Shown piece by piece: positions 8,159-16,507 of a stretch of DNA of 52,749 bases. Each line of letters starts with the position of its first letter. The stretch's first letter is position 1. The notes under the pieces are model-generated. The model saw only the letters and a program-made list of their open reading frames with translations. It was not told the origin of the DNA and ran no database searches. Source of the DNA: Nocardiopsis sp. CC223A (GTDB taxonomy: Bacteria; Actinomycetota; Actinomycetes; Streptosporangiales; Streptosporangiaceae); contig NZ_JASFDV010000044.1 of assembly GCF_030766825.1 (NCBI RefSeq), forward strand, positions 1 to 52,749. Direction: 5' to 3'. The position numbers and the translations under genes are program-made.

Positions 8159-10336
8159 TCATGCCGCCGGGCGGTCGCGCCCTTCGATCAGGACCTCCAA
8201 GGCCCGTTCCAGCGCCCGCGCCTGCCCGTCGTACCGCTCCGCGTCGATCCCGTCGGACGGCGGGTCCTCGCTGCTGGCCTCCTGCTCCAGCCGGGCCCGT
8301 CGCAGGCGTCGGCGTCGCCCCGGCGCGGTGGCCGCGCCCACCACAGCGGCACCCGCGCCGATCGCGCCCAGGATCGCGGCCACCTCGACCGCCCCCAGCA
8401 GCAGCGCGACCCCGGCGAAGACGATCAGCAGGGCGGACATCCCCCCGTAGAAGAAGGCCGTCTCGTCCTGGACCGGTTCCCTGCGCACCACCCGTGCCCG
8501 CTCGGAACGCAGCAGCAGGGCCATCCGCGCCCGGGAGGCCGCCGCCAACTGGGGCCGGGCCTCGCGTAACACGGTGGCGACCGCCCACTTCTCCGGTTCG
8601 GGGGCGTCCTCGACGGCCTTGCCCACCCGGTGCAGCAGTTCCGCGCCGGCCAGGTCCAGCTCCCCGGTGGCCCGGGCCTTCAGGTCCTCGGAGCCGGCGG
8701 TGGGGGACGCGGCGTTGCGGTGGGCGAGTGCGACCAGGTCGGGGACGTCCAGCGGAACGCGCAGGACGGTGTCGGCGGGGATGCCCGCGACCAGGTCATT
8801 CCACCCGCGCCGGGCGTCCGCGACGGGCAGGAGTCCGCGCAGGTTCTCGGCGGTCCGCCCGTACCGCTTGCAGGGAGCACCCCGAACGCACCCGCGTTCG
8901 TTCCCCTCCTCGTCGCGTTCGGGGTCGCGGTGGTCGTCGGGCGTGCGGCAGTGGTGCAGGGCGAAGGCGTCCAGCAGACCGGAGCGGAGCGCCTCCTCGT
9001 TCCTGGCGAGGAAGGCCTCCGGCGCACCCGCGTCGTCGACCAGCCGGTGCCAGGAGTACCGGTTGCCGTCGTAGGTCGGCGGCAGTGCGGGATCCATCCG
9101 GGCGACGAGCCCGGCGAGGAAGACGCCCCGTTCGGCCGCACCGTCGGGGAGCGGGCGGCCGAGGTGCTTCCGGGCGGCGGCGCCCAACAGCTCCCAGCTC
9201 TTCAACGCGTCGAGCCGCTCCGCACCGCGCCCGCCGCGCGCCTGGAGCAGGTCCAGGGCGTCGCGCCAGTTGGCCTGGAAGGCGGCGGCCAGGGCGGACG
9301 GGGAGATGTACTCCTCTCCCCCGAAGGTGAGGGGCGGATGGGATCTGCGGACGGTCTCCCAGACCTCGCGGACCTCCTCCACCGGCACGACGACCGTGGT
9401 GGTGGGGTCGCCCGCCGCACCGAGGGTCTCCTGGAGCTCCTCACTGGTCAGGACGACGGTGTCGGCGAGTTGCGCCGTGACCGCGCCGCCGGGCCACGCT
9501 CCGGCGCCCCCGGCCTTGGGGGCCGACGGCCCGGGCGTCCCGCCCGCACGGCCCAGCAGCGCCACCAGCACGTCCCAGGCGCTCGGCCGGTTCTCGGGGT
9601 TCTTGTCCAGGCAGCGCCGCACCAGCGGGAGCAGTTCGTCGGGGACCCCCTCCACCTGCGGCCGCCCGTGCAGGATCTGCGGCATGACCGCGGCGGGCCG
9701 CGTCACGTCGAACGCGGGTCGGCCGGTGGCCGCGAACACCATGACCGCGCCCCACGCGAACAGGTCGATGGCGGGCGTGACCGCCCGGCCCCGCAGTTGC
9801 TCGGGGGCCATGTAACGCGGGGTCCCCATGATGATGCTGGCCTGTTCCCGGGAGTTCTCCGGGTTCAGGATCCGGGAGATCCCGAAGTCGATGACCCGGA
9901 CCCCGTCGGTGCCCAGCAGGATGTTGTCGGGCTTGAAGTCGCGGTGCACCACGCCCGCCTCGTGGATGGCCACCAGCGCGGTGGCGGTGGAGACCGCCAG
10001 CCGGTACAGGTCGCCGTCCGTGCGGCGGCCCTTCTCCCGGACCACGGCGGACAGCGGCGGTCCGTCCACGTACTCCGTGGCGATCCACGGCGTGTCCGCC
10101 CGGGGGTCGGCGTCCAGGACCCGCGCGGTGCAGAACTGCCGTACCTTCTTGGCGGATTCGACCTCGCGGTCGAACCGTTCCCGCACCCGCGGGTCGTCGA
10201 GGTGGTGCCGGTGCAGGACCTTGACGGCGGCCCGGTGGCCGTGGCGGTGCTCGCCCAGGAAGACGGTGCCGAACCCTCCTGAACCGAGGCGGCGGACCAG
10301 GCGGTGGCCACCGATCTCGGAACCGATGTCGACCAC
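8159..10336 (-). CDS. Ser/Thr protein kinase with Cys/His-containing central domain and C-terminal membrane hairpin
   Basis: A 725-residue kinase. The start is GTG 10336, set by AAGGAG 8 bases upstream; the frame is open further upstream but is not protein-like. The kinase domain (about 8-262) is canonical: GSGGFGTVFLGE loop, Lys39, HRDFKPDN (131-138), DFG 150-152, APE 177-179. A linker leads to a domain (about 335-500) shared with the kinase at 17930-20029: PPLTFGGEEY, a LA-x-AFQANW helix, and HHC (461-463) followed by a C-x5-C pair (483-489) and KRY. Two hydrophobic helices (about 629-648 and 651-669) form a C-terminal membrane hairpin, and the polar tail is rich in Arg then acidic. The shared central domain is not one I can name. 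A remnant of a second kinase start follows the gene. Confidence 0.92.
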   Translation of the reverse strand: MVDIGSEIGGHRLVRRLGSGGFGTVFLGEHRHGHRAAVKVLHRHHLDDPRVRERFDREVESAKKVRQFCTARVLDADPRADTPWIATEYVDGPPLSAVVREKGRRTDGDLYRLAVSTATALVAIHEAGVVHRDFKPDNILLGTDGVRVIDFGISRILNPENSREQASIIMGTPRYMAPEQLRGRAVTPAIDLFAWGAVMVFAATGRPAFDVTRPAAVMPQILHGRPQVEGVPDELLPLVRRCLDKNPENRPSAWDVLVALLGRAGGTPGPSAPKAGGAGAWPGGAVTAQLADTVVLTSEELQETLGAAGDPTTTVVVPVEEVREVWETVRRSHPPLTFGGEEYISPSALAAAFQANWRDALDLLQARGGRGAERLDALKSWELLGAAARKHLGRPLPDGAAERGVFLAGLVARMDPALPPTYDGNRYSWHRLVDDAGAPEAFLARNEEALRSGLLDAFALHHCRTPDDHRDPERDEEGNERGCVRGAPCKRYGRTAENLRGLLPVADARRGWNDLVAGIPADTVLRVPLDVPDLVALAHRNAASPTAGSEDLKARATGELDLAGAELLHRVGKAVEDAPEPEKWAVATVLREARPQLAAASRARMALLLRSERARVVRREPVQDETAFFYGGMSALLIVFAGVALLLGAVEVAAILGAIGAGAAVVGAATAPGRRRRLRRARLEQEASSEDPPSDGIDAERYDGQARALERALEVLIEGRDRPAA

Positions 10337-10727
10337 GGGGGGCACTCCTTGTCGTTCTCTCCGAGGCGGCGGCCCCGCCGGGGCCGGGAGGGGTGACGGG
10401 AACGCTTCGGGAGTGTCGGGCGGGGCGGAGCCGGGGGGACTGCCGGGGCACTGGGGGCCGGGGCAAGGCGCACGATACACGGCGCCCGGGGACACTCTTT
10501 CGGACCCGGGAGGATCGCGGCACCCGCTGACCGGAACCGGTCAGTGCGGAATCGGCGCCCCGGGCCGCCCCTTCCCGTCCCGGACCCCGGCGGATGCGTT
10601 CCGCCTCCGCCACCGCTTCCGCCTCCGCCGGTGGCGGACCGGAACGGACGGTGCCGGATCGGTTCCGGGCGGGCCCGGCTCGGGCGGATCGGGACGGAGT
10701 AGGGCGGAGCGGGGCACCGGCGCTGCG

Positions 10728-11084
10728 GATCATGTCCCGTGGAGTGGTGTGGGAACAACGGGATGGTGTCCCATCGAGTGGTGTGACTCTTCCGGCCCTG
10801 TTCCCACGGATGCGCGTCAGCGGTGCCGGGCGGATCGATGCACCGCCGCCTCCGGCGGCTTCTTCATCCCGGCCGGCGGGCCCCCGGTACGCGGCGGCCT
10901 GCCCCGCTTCGGCCGACCATCGCGATGACCCGCAAGGACGCACCCGCGCGAAAATCACACCACTCCCGGGGACGTGACCAACAACGGTTGTTCGAACAAG
11001 AACGAATCACCGACCGGCGCGCCGTCACCTCTGGGGCTCTGGAGTCGAACGAAGTCACACCACACCACTCGGTGGGACACCATC
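10728..11084. mobile_element. Type-1 miniature inverted-repeat element, interrupted by a nested element
   Basis: The left end GATCATGTCCCGTGGAGTGG and the right end (complement begins GATGGTGTCCCACCGAGTGG) form imperfect terminal inverted repeats. Without the nested insert (10762-10979 plus the 8-base duplication) the element is about 131 bases and aligns along its whole length with the element at 41738-41863. The flanks are gcgctgcg (10720-10727) and gcgctccg (11085-11092), an 8-base target duplication with one mismatch. It encodes no protein, so movement must have used a transposase supplied elsewhere. Confidence 0.8.
10762..10979. mobile_element. Type-2 miniature element (218 bp) inserted into the type-1 element
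   Basis: This 218-base sequence is nearly the same as the one at 11903-12119. It begins GATGGTGTCCC and its complement begins GGTCACGTCCCC; both ends share a GAGTGGTGTGA core. It is flanked by a perfect 8-base duplication, AACAACGG (10754-10761 and 10980-10987), which joins exactly if the insert is removed. It sits inside the type-1 element, so it is the younger insertion. No open frame of a transposase is present. Eight-base duplications are typical of IS256- and ISL3-type transposition; the family assignment is an inference. Confidence 0.85.
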
Positions 11085-11902
11085 GCGCTCCGCGCCGCGG
11101 GCCCGGGAGCAGGTGGAACGGCGGGCCGCCCGGCAAGCCGGACAACGATCCGGACAACGCACCGGACAGCAGCGCGGGCGACAAAAAGGAAAACCCGCAC
11201 GGAAGGAATTTTGCAGCACCAGAAAAAGGCCGGGAAAACCATCACACCGATCCTGTGATGTGCGACACCGGCGACTCGGGGGTTCCGTACCGATTCACCC
11301 CTTAGGAACGGTCGATGGTCGCCCCCGGACCCGTCTTCCGCACCGTCTCCGACCGGTGAATCCCACCACCGGGCCACCGCCCCACCCTGCACCGTGACAA
11401 TCCGCGTGGGTGCGTTCTCCGAAACGGCACCGCACACCCGTGTTCTCGTGCATACTCAGAGCAGCGGCTCCGGGAAGGGGAAGCGACTGGGCACGACGCA
11501 CCCGGCGAGAGGGGTGCGCACTCGTGTGCGCATGCCGGGCACCGACCGGGAGCCGCCAACGGCCGCGTTCGAACACTTCATTCGCGCAGGGTTCGTGTGA
11601 AGGGATACAACACGGCCAGGGGCCGAGGAAAGAAACTCCGATTTCCGAACCCGGCCCCCCACATGCCATAATGCGTCGGGGGATGGCAGGTGGGTCCGAT
11701 CTTGGGGGAGAAAACGGGCCTACCTGCCACTTTTTCGCGAGAACCGGCATGTTCTCTCGAATACGCCCGGGCCTTCTCCCTTTCCTCTAAAGTGAGGGAA
11801 CGGGGCCGCCGGCCGGTCCCGGGGGCGGGCGGCGCCCCGCGCTCCCGTTCACTCCTACTCCCGGGGGCGCGGGGTTCCGCTCGCCTCGTCGCATCAGGGC
11901 GC
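11085..11902. other. Non-coding region between miniature elements
   Basis: These 818 bases contain no recognisable coding sequence on either strand. A stretch near 11160-11260 and another near 11570-11740 are less GC-rich than the surroundings. The only strong structure is the hairpin at 11685-11728 followed by a T-run. GAGAAC-N6-GTTCTC (about 11740-11757) is a short dyad of unknown meaning. Confidence 0.5.
11685..11728 (+). terminator. Orphan hairpin with T-run
   Basis: A 14-base stem (11685-11698 with 11715-11728) closes completely if two G-U pairs are allowed, with a 16-base loop. It is followed within 2 bases by CTTTTTCG, so it looks like a plus-strand intrinsic terminator. No plus-strand gene lies upstream for many kilobases, which suggests an unannotated short transcript ending near 11735. 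Confidence 0.45.
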
Positions 11903-12119
11903 GATGGTGTCCCACCGAGTGGTGTGACTTTTCCGGCCCTGTTCCCACGGATGCGCGTCAGCGGCGTCGGGCGGATCGGTGCACCGCCGCCTCCGGCGGC
12001 TTCTTCATCCCGGCCGGCGGGCCCCCGGTACGCGCTGGCCGCCCGGCTTCGGCCGACCATCGCGATGACCCGCAAGGACGCACCCGCGCGAAAATCACAC
12101 CACTCCCGGGGACGTGACC
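11903..12119. mobile_element. Type-2 miniature element, second copy (217 bp)
   Basis: A near-identical direct repeat of 10762-10979 about 1.1 kb away. It begins GATGGTGTCCC and ends GGGGACGTGACC, and is flanked by a perfect 8-base duplication CAGGGCGC (11895-11902 and 12120-12127). Its flanks are unrelated to those of the other copy, which proves independent insertion rather than segmental duplication. The high identity of the two copies suggests recent activity. Confidence 0.88.
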
Positions 12120-12190
12120 CAGGGCGCCGACACGTCCGTATGCCGACGTCCCGGGCGGGGGAACAGGGATCAGGGACAGGGATCGGAGGT

Positions 12191-12225
12191 CGGGCGGAGA
12201 ACCGACCGGGGACCGGTCCCGCCCG
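12191..12225 (-). terminator. Hairpin after the ArsR gene
   Basis: The outer arms (12191-12197 and 12219-12225) pair over 7 bases and an inner stem GACCGG/CCGGTC (12204-12209 and 12213-12218) pairs over 6. It lies 6 bases beyond the regulator's stop codon. Confidence 0.5.
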
Positions 12226-12230
12226 AAGGA

Positions 12231-12623
12231 TCAGACCGACGGAGCCGCCGACGGCGGGGGCACCGCACCCGCGTCACCGTCCGCGGCCGTCGCGTCCCCG
12301 CAGGCGAGCACACCCCGCTCACACGAGAGCACCGTCTCCAGCAGCCCCGGGAACCGCTCGGACACGTCCCCGTCCCGCAAGGAGATGAAGCACCGGGTGC
12401 CCTCCGTGCGGCTCTGCACCAGGCCCGCGTTGCGCAGGATCTTCAGGTGATGGCTCAGCGTGGACTGCGCGATCGGCAGATCGATGTCCTTCCAGGCGCG
12501 TTCGCCGTCCCTGGCCGCGAGCATGCGCACGATCTTCAGCCGGGTGGGCTCGGCCAGCGCGGCCAGCACCGTCACCAGCTCGACCCCGTCGAGCGGTGGA
12601 TGGTGTTGCTCCCTCGCCGCCAC
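12231..12623 (-). CDS. ArsR-family winged-helix transcriptional regulator
   Basis: A 130-residue DNA-binding repressor. The start is GTG 12623, fixed by AGGAGG 5 bases upstream. The winged helix is clear: [16 protein letters not shown], then the recognition helix [19 protein letters not shown], and the wing [11 protein letters not shown]. Two cysteines near the end ([11 protein letters not shown]) could sense a metal or redox signal, but the classic ArsR metal motif in the recognition helix is absent. It is divergent from a luciferase-like monooxygenase with 90 bases between the starts, and a 23-base palindrome lies between them. ArsR regulators are often paired with such monooxygenases, so it probably represses that gene and itself. 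Confidence 0.9.
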   Translation of the reverse strand: MAAREQHHPPLDGVELVTVLAALAEPTRLKIVRMLAARDGERAWKDIDLPIAQSTLSHHLKILRNAGLVQSRTEGTRCFISLRDGDVSERFPGLLETVLSCERGVLACGDATAADGDAGAVPPPSAAPSV

Positions 12624-12675
12624 GCGAACCTCCTCACACCGGCGTTTCGCACCAGCATAGTGGGGCGGGTGTATC

Positions 12676-12698
12676 TTCGATATTCGACGATCATCGAA
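12676..12698. promoter_or_regulatory. Palindromic operator between arsR-type and monooxygenase genes
   Basis: The 23 bases starting TTCGATATTCGACG and ending ATCATCGAA are palindromic at 18 of 23 positions, with perfect TTCGAT/ATCGAA ends. The site lies in the 90-base divergent promoter region, 16 bases before the monooxygenase start. Its length and position fit an ArsR dimer site. A separate -10/-35 is not obvious. Confidence 0.6.
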
Positions 12699-12713
12699 CA
12701 CCGAGGGACAAGC

Positions 12714-13703
12714 ATGCCCATCACCCTGTCCGTGCTCGACCATGCCGGCATCTCCGAGGGGTCCACACCCGGGCAGGCCCTGCGCGACGCCCGCGACCTG
12801 GCCCGACACGTCGAATCGCTCGGCTACCGGCGCTTCTGGCTGTCCGAGCACCACAACATGCGGGCCATCGCCAGCGCCGCCACCTCCGTCTCGCTCGGCT
12901 TCATCGCCGAGGGCACCTCGACCATCCGCGTCGGCGCCGGCGGCGTCATGCTGCCCAACCACTCGCCGCTGGTCATCGCCGAACAGTTCGGCACCCTGGA
13001 GTCCCTCTACCCGGGCCGCGTGGACCTGGGCCTGGGGCGGGCCCCGGGCACCGACCCGCGCACCATGATGGCGCTGCGCCGCGACCACTCCGCCGCCTCC
13101 GCGTTCCCGCACGACGTGCAGGAACTCCAGTCCTACTTCGAGCCCGCCGACCCCGGCCAGCCGGTCCGCGCCGTTCCGGGCGAGGGACTGCGGGTGCCGC
13201 TGTGGATCCTGGGGTCGAGCCTGTTCGGCGCCCAACTGGCCGCGCAGCTGGGGCTGCCGTACGCGTTCGCCTCGCACTTCGCACCCGACGCCCTGTACGA
13301 GGCGCTCAAGGCGTACCGGGAGAACTTCACCCCCTCGCGCCAGCAGGAGACCCCGTACGCGATGGCGGGGGTGAACGCGTTCGTCGCCGACACCGACGAG
13401 GAGGCCCGGAGCCTGTTCACCACCATGCAGCAGGCATTCCTGGGAACGCTGCGCGGGGCACGCGGACTGCTGCGCCCGCCGGTGGACTCGCTCGACACCC
13501 TGTGGCGTCCCGGGGAACGGGAACGCCTGGACCACATGCTTCGTTACTCGTTCGTGGGTTCCCCGGAAACGGTGCGCCGCAAGCTCGAACTGTTCGTCAC
13601 CGACACCGGTGTGGACGAGCTGATGGTGTCGTCGATGATCTACGACAAGAAGGCCCGTCTGCGCTCTTTCGAGCTGCTGGCGGAGGTCGCCGGTCTGGGC
13701 TGA
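12714..13703 (+). CDS. Luciferase-like flavin-dependent monooxygenase (LLM class)
   Basis: A 329-residue TIM-barrel oxidoreductase of the bacterial luciferase superfamily, MsnO8-like group. The start is ATG 12714 after GAGGG; the frame upstream of it crosses the operator. Typical segments are [11 protein letters not shown] at the N-terminus, [11 protein letters not shown] (about 39-49), [24 protein letters not shown], and [14 protein letters not shown]. The flavin (FMN or F420) and substrate cannot be told from sequence. The C-terminal block [14 protein letters not shown] is also typical. It is divergent from the ArsR regulator and followed by an 18-bp-stem terminator. Confidence 0.9.
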   Translation: MPITLSVLDHAGISEGSTPGQALRDARDLARHVESLGYRRFWLSEHHNMRAIASAATSVSLGFIAEGTSTIRVGAGGVMLPNHSPLVIAEQFGTLESLYPGRVDLGLGRAPGTDPRTMMALRRDHSAASAFPHDVQELQSYFEPADPGQPVRAVPGEGLRVPLWILGSSLFGAQLAAQLGLPYAFASHFAPDALYEALKAYRENFTPSRQQETPYAMAGVNAFVADTDEEARSLFTTMQQAFLGTLRGARGLLRPPVDSLDTLWRPGERERLDHMLRYSFVGSPETVRRKLELFVTDTGVDELMVSSMIYDKKARLRSFELLAEVAGLG

Positions 13704-13798
13704 GTCCCGTCCCCGCCCCGGGGGGACACCGGGCAAGGGTGGCGGCCGATGGGCGCTGTTGGCAGGCGGCGCGGGCCGCCCCTCCCGGGTGGGGAAAG

Positions 13799-13842
13799 CG
13801 AAGGGCCGGGCACCCCTCGGGTAGGGGGTGCCCGGCCCTTCG
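13799..13842 (+). terminator. Terminator of the monooxygenase gene
   Basis: Perfect 18-base arms (13799-13816 and 13825-13842) with an 8-base loop, about 95 bases after the stop codon. It is the strongest hairpin in the window. Confidence 0.8.
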
Positions 13843-14577
13843 GTGTTGCGGAGCGCGGGCCCGGACCGGGCGACCTCGGTGGTGCGGTGGGCCGGTACCA
13901 CGGGGATGAGCCGCCGGGGCAGGGGCGGCCCGGTTGCACAGGTCGGCGATGGGCGACGGGCCCGCGGTGACGAGTGCATCGGCCCGGACCAGAAGATCCC
14001 TCCGGAACATGAACTCTTGGGGTCTGCCCGCCCGGGAGCGGATGCAGAAGGTGCGCCACGTTTCGCACCGCACACTCGGGTGATGGCATCAGCGCTGGTC
14101 ATAAGCATGCTTGCCCACCAATCACCGACCAAGTAGTGACGCCTCACGTGTCGGCTGAGAAGATGGTGACGCGTCGAGCACCGACCGTTGTACGTGTTCA
14201 TGGGCGGTTCGTCCGAATGCGGTTTCACACCCGGGAACGGAGGTGAGGCCGCGAGAGGTGTCCCCACCTGCGTTTTCGGCAAAGGCGGGGAGGGCCTGTG
14301 GACAAGGTGTGCCGGCCGGGATCGACGGGCATCGTGAAGAAGGATGACCTCTTCTGGACAGGTACAAGGTGTATGCCCGAGACCTGTGCAGGATAGTGAG
14401 AACCCCGAGGCGACTGCGTGTGCAGGGGCCTCGCGCCGTAGCCAAGATGTTGATGTGGGTGAATCCTGACCCTTGGTTCACCCTGACGAAGGCCGGCAGG
14501 CCGAAGAGATGCCTGGTTGTGGGACCACGAGGACGTGGTCCGCCGCCCCGATCTCCTCCCCCAAGGAGCTGACCCCT
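13843..14577. other. Long leader/intergenic region before the Flp pilin gene
   Basis: No protein-coding gene is recognised in these 735 bases. Close to the pilin gene are two short perfect hairpins: GGGTGAA/TTCACCC (14457-14483) and GGACCAC/GTGGTCC (14522-14541). AAGGAG at 14563-14568 is the pilin ribosome binding site. A minus-strand frame near 13900-14070 has some protein-like character but no known motif. Confidence 0.45.
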
Positions 14578-14799
14578 GTGAAGACGCCAATGAACAAGCT
14601 GTGGGCGACCCTGAGCGCCCTGATCATCCCTCCGTCGAAGAAGAACGACAACGGGGCCGGAATCGTTGAGTATGCGGCCATCCTGATCCTCGTCGCCGCT
14701 GTCGCCGTCGGACTTTTTGCCCTCGGCATTCCCGAGAACATTACAGGAGCAATCGGCACGGCCATCTCCGACATTCTCAGCGGACCCAGCGGCCCCTGA
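14578..14799 (+). CDS. flp: Flp/Fap-type pilin
   Basis: A 73-residue type IVb pilin subunit of the Tad system. The start is GTG 14578, with AAGGAG 9 bases upstream. The prepilin peptidase site is NG^AGIVEY: Glu at +5 and Tyr at +6 are the Flp signature. A hydrophobic helix AAILILVAAVAVGLFALG follows, and then a short polar tail. It would be cleaved at the inner membrane face and assembled into a thin pilus by TadA/B/C proteins, none of which are encoded in this window. Three genes follow on the same strand, the last again with a pilin-like N-terminus. From this gene's end the base composition drops sharply. Confidence 0.9.
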   Translation: MKTPMNKLWATLSALIIPPSKKNDNGAGIVEYAAILILVAAVAVGLFALGIPENITGAIGTAISDILSGPSGP

Positions 14800-14834
14800 C
14801 AAAAATCAAATCTATTCGCACCAGACGAAACTCA

Positions 14835-15923
14835 ATGATGCAGAAAAAACTCGAAACAACCAAAGGGTTGCCAGAAAAAATAAACTATCAGCCATACGCG
14901 AGAAGTACTTTTGGCCTCTTCCCAAAGCTGATGGCAACATCACTTGCTATTTTCGTTTCGGGATGCGTCGTCTCAAGCGAAGAACAGTCATCAGGAGGCG
15001 ACCCCGAAACCCCTTCAAGCCAAGAGAACACTTCTCCCGAGAGCCCAACCGGCGAAGACCCCCTGGAGCCGATCGGAAGCAGCACAACCACAACCACTAT
15101 CCTTGGCGGGGAACTCCAAATAGACATACTCGCCTTGGAAGCCCTAGAAAACGACATACTCCGGCTTAGTATACGCGTAACAAACAATTCCGGAGAACGA
15201 TTTTCTTTGGCCGATGGCCTATCCGAAATGGGGGACCAGAACACCGCAAGCAGAATATCACTTATCGACGCGAACAAGCAGCAGAGATATTTGAGTCATG
15301 ATTTAAGCAATGGAAGGTGCTTCTGCTCTCCAGCAGTCCCAGGATCCCTAGACAGTGGGGAAAGCGCAGAACTTTGGGTTGCATACCCCAAGCCGGAAAA
15401 CATACCCAAAGAAATGACCGTAATACTCCCCATTGCGCCGCCAATTTTTGACGTGCCGGTTGAGGAATCTTCAGAAAGCCTCCAGAACGAAGGGGTCGGG
15501 GAAGATAAGATCCTCGATCTCACGATGATCTCCGACAATCTGGAAGATCATACTGGGAGAACTGAAAATAGCGACGAGGTGAGCATCATACTTTCCTCTG
15601 ATGTACTTTTCGGCACGAACAGCTCAACCCTCAGCCCCAAGGCTCGAGAAATTCTCGAGCAAGTTGCAACTGAGATCGACGATGCTTCAGCAACAATTGT
15701 GAGTATCGATGGATACGCCGACAACACTGGAAGCGACGCCGTCAATGTCCCTCTCTCAGAAGACAGGGCTGCGGCAGTCGAGGAAGCTCTTTCCGAACTC
15801 GTCACTCGCGAGAGCGTGACCTTCGAAGTTGCCGGACACGGAGCCAGTGATCCAATAGCAGACAATGGCACAGAAGAGGGCCGAGAAAGAAATCGACGAG
15901 TTTCAGTAACCTTCGAGAAGTAG
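14835..15923 (+). CDS. OmpA-family lipoprotein
   Basis: A 362-residue predicted lipoprotein with lipobox VSGC (Cys44), a Ser/Thr/Glu-rich linker, a beta-type domain (about 95-209) and a C-terminal OmpA/MotB peptidoglycan-binding domain (about 255-362; SIDGYADNTGSD, NVPLSEDRAAAVE, RERNRRVSV). The start ATG 14835 has no visible ribosome binding site; Met33 would put the signal peptide closer to the start. The middle domain contains Cys-Phe-Cys (162-164) and is homologous to the next gene's product. OmpA-like proteins are common partners of actinobacterial Tad loci. The gene is AT-richer than its neighbours (for example 28 G/C in the 60 bases from 15121), which suggests transfer. Confidence 0.85.
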   Translation: MMQKKLETTKGLPEKINYQPYARSTFGLFPKLMATSLAIFVSGCVVSSEEQSSGGDPETPSSQENTSPESPTGEDPLEPIGSSTTTTTILGGELQIDILALEALENDILRLSIRVTNNSGERFSLADGLSEMGDQNTASRISLIDANKQQRYLSHDLSNGRCFCSPAVPGSLDSGESAELWVAYPKPENIPKEMTVILPIAPPIFDVPVEESSESLQNEGVGEDKILDLTMISDNLEDHTGRTENSDEVSIILSSDVLFGTNSSTLSPKAREILEQVATEIDDASATIVSIDGYADNTGSDAVNVPLSEDRAAAVEEALSELVTRESVTFEVAGHGASDPIADNGTEEGRERNRRVSVTFEK

Positions 15924-15929
15924 ACAGAC

Positions 15930-16460
15930 ATGAAGAATGCGATAGCCTCACGACTTAGCCTGTTTACATCGACCTCCTTGGCGGCAGCACTCATGTCTGT
16001 GGGTGTGAGCTCAGCATCCCCCATGCCAAGCGCCAGAGACCTTGATGTTCTTGGTTCATCCCAAGGAAACGGAAGGCAATCTGGAAATCTTACGGCGGAA
16101 GTAAACCAAGCCGAAAACAACTCTCAAGGAAATCTTCTGTCCGTCACTTGGAGCATCGAGAATACAGGGACAGAAAGAGTCGTCCTAACCTGGCTCGAAG
16201 GAAAAACATATACATATTCCGGAGCCAACTATGCTGGAGTGACAATAACACAATCCAACGGGGGGACTAGATACCATCCGGTCATGGACGGATCCGGAGA
16301 ATGCCTGTGCTCCGGGGATAACTCGTCCACGTTTAGGGAGAGAATCGAGCCGGGGGAAAAGATCTCGTATTGGTCTATGTTCTCTGTGCCAACTGGCGTA
16401 GAGAGAATCTCCGTGGAGATCCCTGGGTTCGATCCGATCGAGGACATCCCCATCTCCTGA
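15930..16460 (+). CDS. Secreted protein sharing a domain with the upstream OmpA lipoprotein
   Basis: A 176-residue protein with an N-terminal signal peptide (cleavage near ASA/SP at about 28-31). The mature part (about 66-175) matches the middle domain of the OmpA lipoprotein just upstream: a beta strand LLSVTWSIENTG, a Cys-Leu-Cys motif at 125-127 in place of Cys-Phe-Cys, an acidic/Gly turn, and a closing PGFDPIEDIPI like the other's PPIFDVPV. The gene starts 7 bases after the previous stop, so the two are co-transcribed; no strong ribosome binding site is seen, which suggests translational coupling. Composition is AT-rich like the upstream gene. Function is unknown; an adhesive or pilus-associated role is an inference from context. 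Confidence 0.75.
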   Translation: MKNAIASRLSLFTSTSLAAALMSVGVSSASPMPSARDLDVLGSSQGNGRQSGNLTAEVNQAENNSQGNLLSVTWSIENTGTERVVLTWLEGKTYTYSGANYAGVTITQSNGGTRYHPVMDGSGECLCSGDNSSTFRERIEPGEKISYWSMFSVPTGVERISVEIPGFDPIEDIPIS

Positions 16461-16507
16461 CCGCCTTCAAACACCCCCTGGAGAATGATTTGTTTGGCTC
16501 CCGACAC

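Noticed and set aside
11450..11600. A riboswitch-like region (for example c-di-AMP type)
   Set aside because: No conserved riboswitch core could be matched and no regulated gene follows on either strand.
11740..11757. GAGAAC-N6-GTTCTC as a LexA (SOS) box
   Set aside because: The actinobacterial LexA site has a 4-base spacer between GAAC and GTTC; here the spacer is 6 and no SOS gene follows.
10762..12119. Direct repeats that could suggest a CRISPR or a segmental duplication
   Set aside because: Only two copies of about 217 bases with different flanks, each with its own 8-base target duplication; this is insertion of a mobile element.
13597..14073. Minus-strand frame beginning MRCETWRTF with a protein-like stretch (FMFRRDLLVRADALV)
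   Set aside because: It crosses the strong terminator and the end of the monooxygenase gene; no known motif and Pro/Arg-rich later part.
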